From assembly GCF_047511655.1 (NCBI RefSeq), contig NC_133394.1, positions 60,482,501 to 60,546,500 of the forward strand: 64,000 bases of DNA, read 5' to 3'. This document shows positions 62,360-64,000 of the stretch, in pieces. The DNA comes from Castor canadensis (lineage: Eukaryota; Chordata; Mammalia; Rodentia; Castoridae). Under the pieces are notes generated by a model. It had not been told where the DNA came from. It saw nothing but the letters and a program-made list of their open reading frames with translations, and did no database searches. Positions within the stretch are counted from its first letter, which is position 1, and each line of letters begins with the position of its first letter. Made by a program: the position numbers and the translations under genes.

Positions 62360-63628
62360 CCTCCAATTCAAAAGTTAGGAAAGAAAAAAGCACATACATT
62401 CTAAAATCCTGGAGCATATTTGTGTATGTTAACATATACAAAATTTGATGACTATAAATGTAAATACACAGGTTGAATTGTTATACTCTACCTGGTGTCT
62501 CCAATGCTATTATTTCTAAAATAACCCAAATGTATTCTCTTATTCTTCATATGAAAAATAATATTACTAACACCCTGTCCCTTGAAACAAAGATATAATA
62601 TGCAGTTATAGTATGAGGAAAGACTTGACAGCAGAGTAAACTCCAAGTCCAATAGTTGCTCAATATTTTCACTTAGATAAGTCTTTTGTGATGCATATTA
62701 TTGATTGGAGAATTCTTATTGTTTCTGTAATGAATGAAAGGGCATGTGATTGCTATAAAATTGGGCTGATAAAACAACCTAACTGCAGAGAAACTCAGCC
62801 TGTCTTCAACAGTCTAGAGCAAATTAGGTTAATGGATTCCTCATGCTTGATTCAGGGTATGAAAAAAATGTAAAAATCATAAACTGTGTGCTTATACAAG
62901 AAAAGTGACAACAATAAAATAAGGGAAAGCTCTGTACTAGGCTAAATATATCCTAAATTAATAACACAGTTGTATAAAAGAGAGAAATATCAGTGCAAAA
63001 GCAATGGAATATCTCAGGGAGAAAGTGGCAAGAAGGATGAATCAAAAGTTCTCCATTGAGAACTTCAGTCCAATTCTAGATGTATGTCTGAAGCAAATGT
63101 AGAAAGTAAGCTGGCCTTGGGGTAGATTTAGAACTGAATACAGGTTAGAATCACAAAGACCCTTCAGACCAAGAAGAGATTCCATTTAAAACCATATCTC
63201 TTTACTCAAGATTTCAAGTGTGTCTAGGTCATGTGGTCATGACTATTCTGGCCCCGGATGATGACTGCAACCAGAAATGGGGACGATATGAGAGTCCAGG
63301 CCTCAAGAGAGCATCTTCTAATAAGACACACAGATGTAGACTTACATAACTACTTTTCTAAAGTGCTCTTGGGATACAAATAAGAGAGCAATTTTCTCTG
63401 TGGATGAATGAAAAACAAATTCTCCTAATAGGGACTTGTGTCTTAACTTCAATTCTCAGAGGCAATCTAAGCCCGATTTTGAATGAGTATTGGGTACTTG
63501 CATATACTACCTCCTTAGGATATGGAAAATACCTATGAATCAAGAGTTTTATTTTCATCAGGAATGGAGGTGTGAACTGTGAGATGGCACTTCCAGGAAG
63601 GGAAGGTATTCATTACTCTCATGCTTGC

Positions 63629-63796
63629 CTTTGTTTGGATGCCTTGGCCCTAGGAAAAACTGGCCTTTGAGGTCTGGGGACACCTGTTCCTGGATGGGCT
63701 CCTGAAAGGTCTGAGAAGTTAATTTACTTGGTCTCTGTGGCATGAATGCCTTCTCTCCAAGGTAGTTCATTTTGATGGCATATGGACATTCGTGTC
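63629..63796 (-). other. Exon-like block in the diverged flanking monomer (168 nt, phase 1-1)
   Basis: On the minus strand the acceptor is CTATTTTTCTCCATATAG (AG at 63798-63797) and the donor is AAAG|GCAAGC (63628-63627), again of GC type. The frame is open with exactly the array block's length and phase. M10 falls at the same codon (ATG at 63770). The peptide starts GHECPYAIKM, has Q-E-P-I-Q-E-Q in the middle and ends P-R-H-P-N-K-G. It has little residue identity with A and B beyond G1, C or S at 4, M10, the EPxxEQ/DPVREQ motif near 33-38, S40, D42, P51 and the final K-G. Keeping length and frame over this much change is unlikely for neutral DNA. Family unknown. Confidence 0.55.
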
Positions 63797-63858
63797 CTAT
63801 ATGGAGAAAAATAGAAATATAGATTCAGGCTGATGATGGTGGGTGTAATCAAACTTAC

Positions 63859-63900
63859 CTTTTGCTGAATTCACTGGTATGGACATGGTTCTCTTGGATC
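63859..63900 (-). other. Candidate first coding exon of the flanking gene copy
   Basis: A minus-strand ATG at 63886-63884 in good context (GAGAACCATGT) opens nine codons (M-S-I-P-V-N-S-A-K). It runs into a perfect consensus donor, AAAG|GTAAGT (GT at 63858-63857), leaving phase 1, which is what the next block needs. A possible acceptor, AATTCCACAG, precedes it at 63903-63901. The intron to the next block would be only 62 nt, near the lower limit for mammals, so the join is plausible but not certain. Confidence 0.45.
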
Positions 63901-63921
63901 CTGTGGAATTAATAATGCTAT

Positions 63922-63960
63922 GTCTCCTGAGTGTGCATTATGCACACTCACTAAGGAGAC
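63922..63960. repeat. Imperfect hairpin upstream of the candidate start
   Basis: GTCTCC plus TGAGTGTGCA, a 3-nt loop (TTA), then TGCACACTCA, a 4-nt bulge (CTAA) and GGAGAC form a stem of 10 plus 6 bp. It lies just 5' of the candidate first exon on the minus strand and has no counterpart in the array monomers. Confidence 0.6.
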
Positions 63961-64000
63961 CATCCAGAAAACAGGTGCCCAAGCAAAAGAAGTTAAGTAA

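Larger units (their letters stand above)
62360..64000. repeat. Second diverged monomer, runs off the right edge
   Basis: Landmarks match the array monomer in order: AAGTTAGGAAAGAAAAAAGC near 62373, AGGTTGAATTGTTATAC near 62470, AAGCTGGCCTTGG...GAACTGAATACAGG near 63108-63145, ACTCAAG...GTGTCTAGGTCATG near 63203-63233, ACAAATTCTCCTAATAGGGA near 63415, TCATCAGGAATGGAGGTGTGA near 63556, and then the 168-nt exon block and its upstream region. Divergence is strong. The orientation is the same as in the array. With the exon block kept in frame, this copy may be nearer the source gene than any array unit. Confidence 0.75.

Overview
The window is mammalian nuclear DNA, not microbial. It has no compact genes, the only long reading frames beyond the repeat belong to decayed LINE-1 elements, and nearly 90% of it is one tandem array. 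The L1 3' ends resemble, from memory only, tails seen in castorimorph rodents such as beaver. I would not rely on that for species.

Positions 1-57256 hold a macrosatellite. A unit of 4,733 bp (range 4,723-4,733) is repeated head to tail about 12 times, with differences only at scattered single bases and a few short indels. The array enters at the left edge in mid-unit, so its true copy number is larger. Each unit is itself a dimer of two diverged monomers, here called A (about 2.40 kb) and B (about 2.34 kb). This is a two-monomer higher-order repeat, as in some satellites but with a gene-sized monomer. The array is GC-richer and far richer in CpG than its right flank, and carries seven CACGTG E-boxes per unit.

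At about 57256 the array stops in the middle of an A monomer and joins an older, AT-rich, strongly diverged monomer. That monomer is split by a 5'-truncated, decayed LINE-1 (about 57706-60004). Unassigned AT-rich DNA follows, then a second short LINE-1 tail with an intact 15-bp target-site duplication. Another diverged monomer runs from about 62360 to the right edge.

The most informative signal is on the minus strand. A 168-nt exon-like block, bounded by AG acceptors and GT or GC donors with phase 1 at both ends, occurs in monomer A, in monomer B and in the diverged flanking monomer. It has the same length (57 codons counting the split one) and an open frame in all three, although the three proteins are now very different. 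In the flanking monomer it is preceded by an ATG in good context and a perfect GTAAGT donor. In the array that donor is lost, and monomer A has also lost the ATG. The array therefore looks like the amplified remains, or an altered version, of an unrecognised gene whose older relative sits in the right flank. I could not identify the protein family.

Shared variants show the array is being actively homogenised. Part of units 4-6 recurs as units 7-9 at an offset of exactly three units, unit 7 is a mosaic, and units 11-12 at the edge form a private pair.
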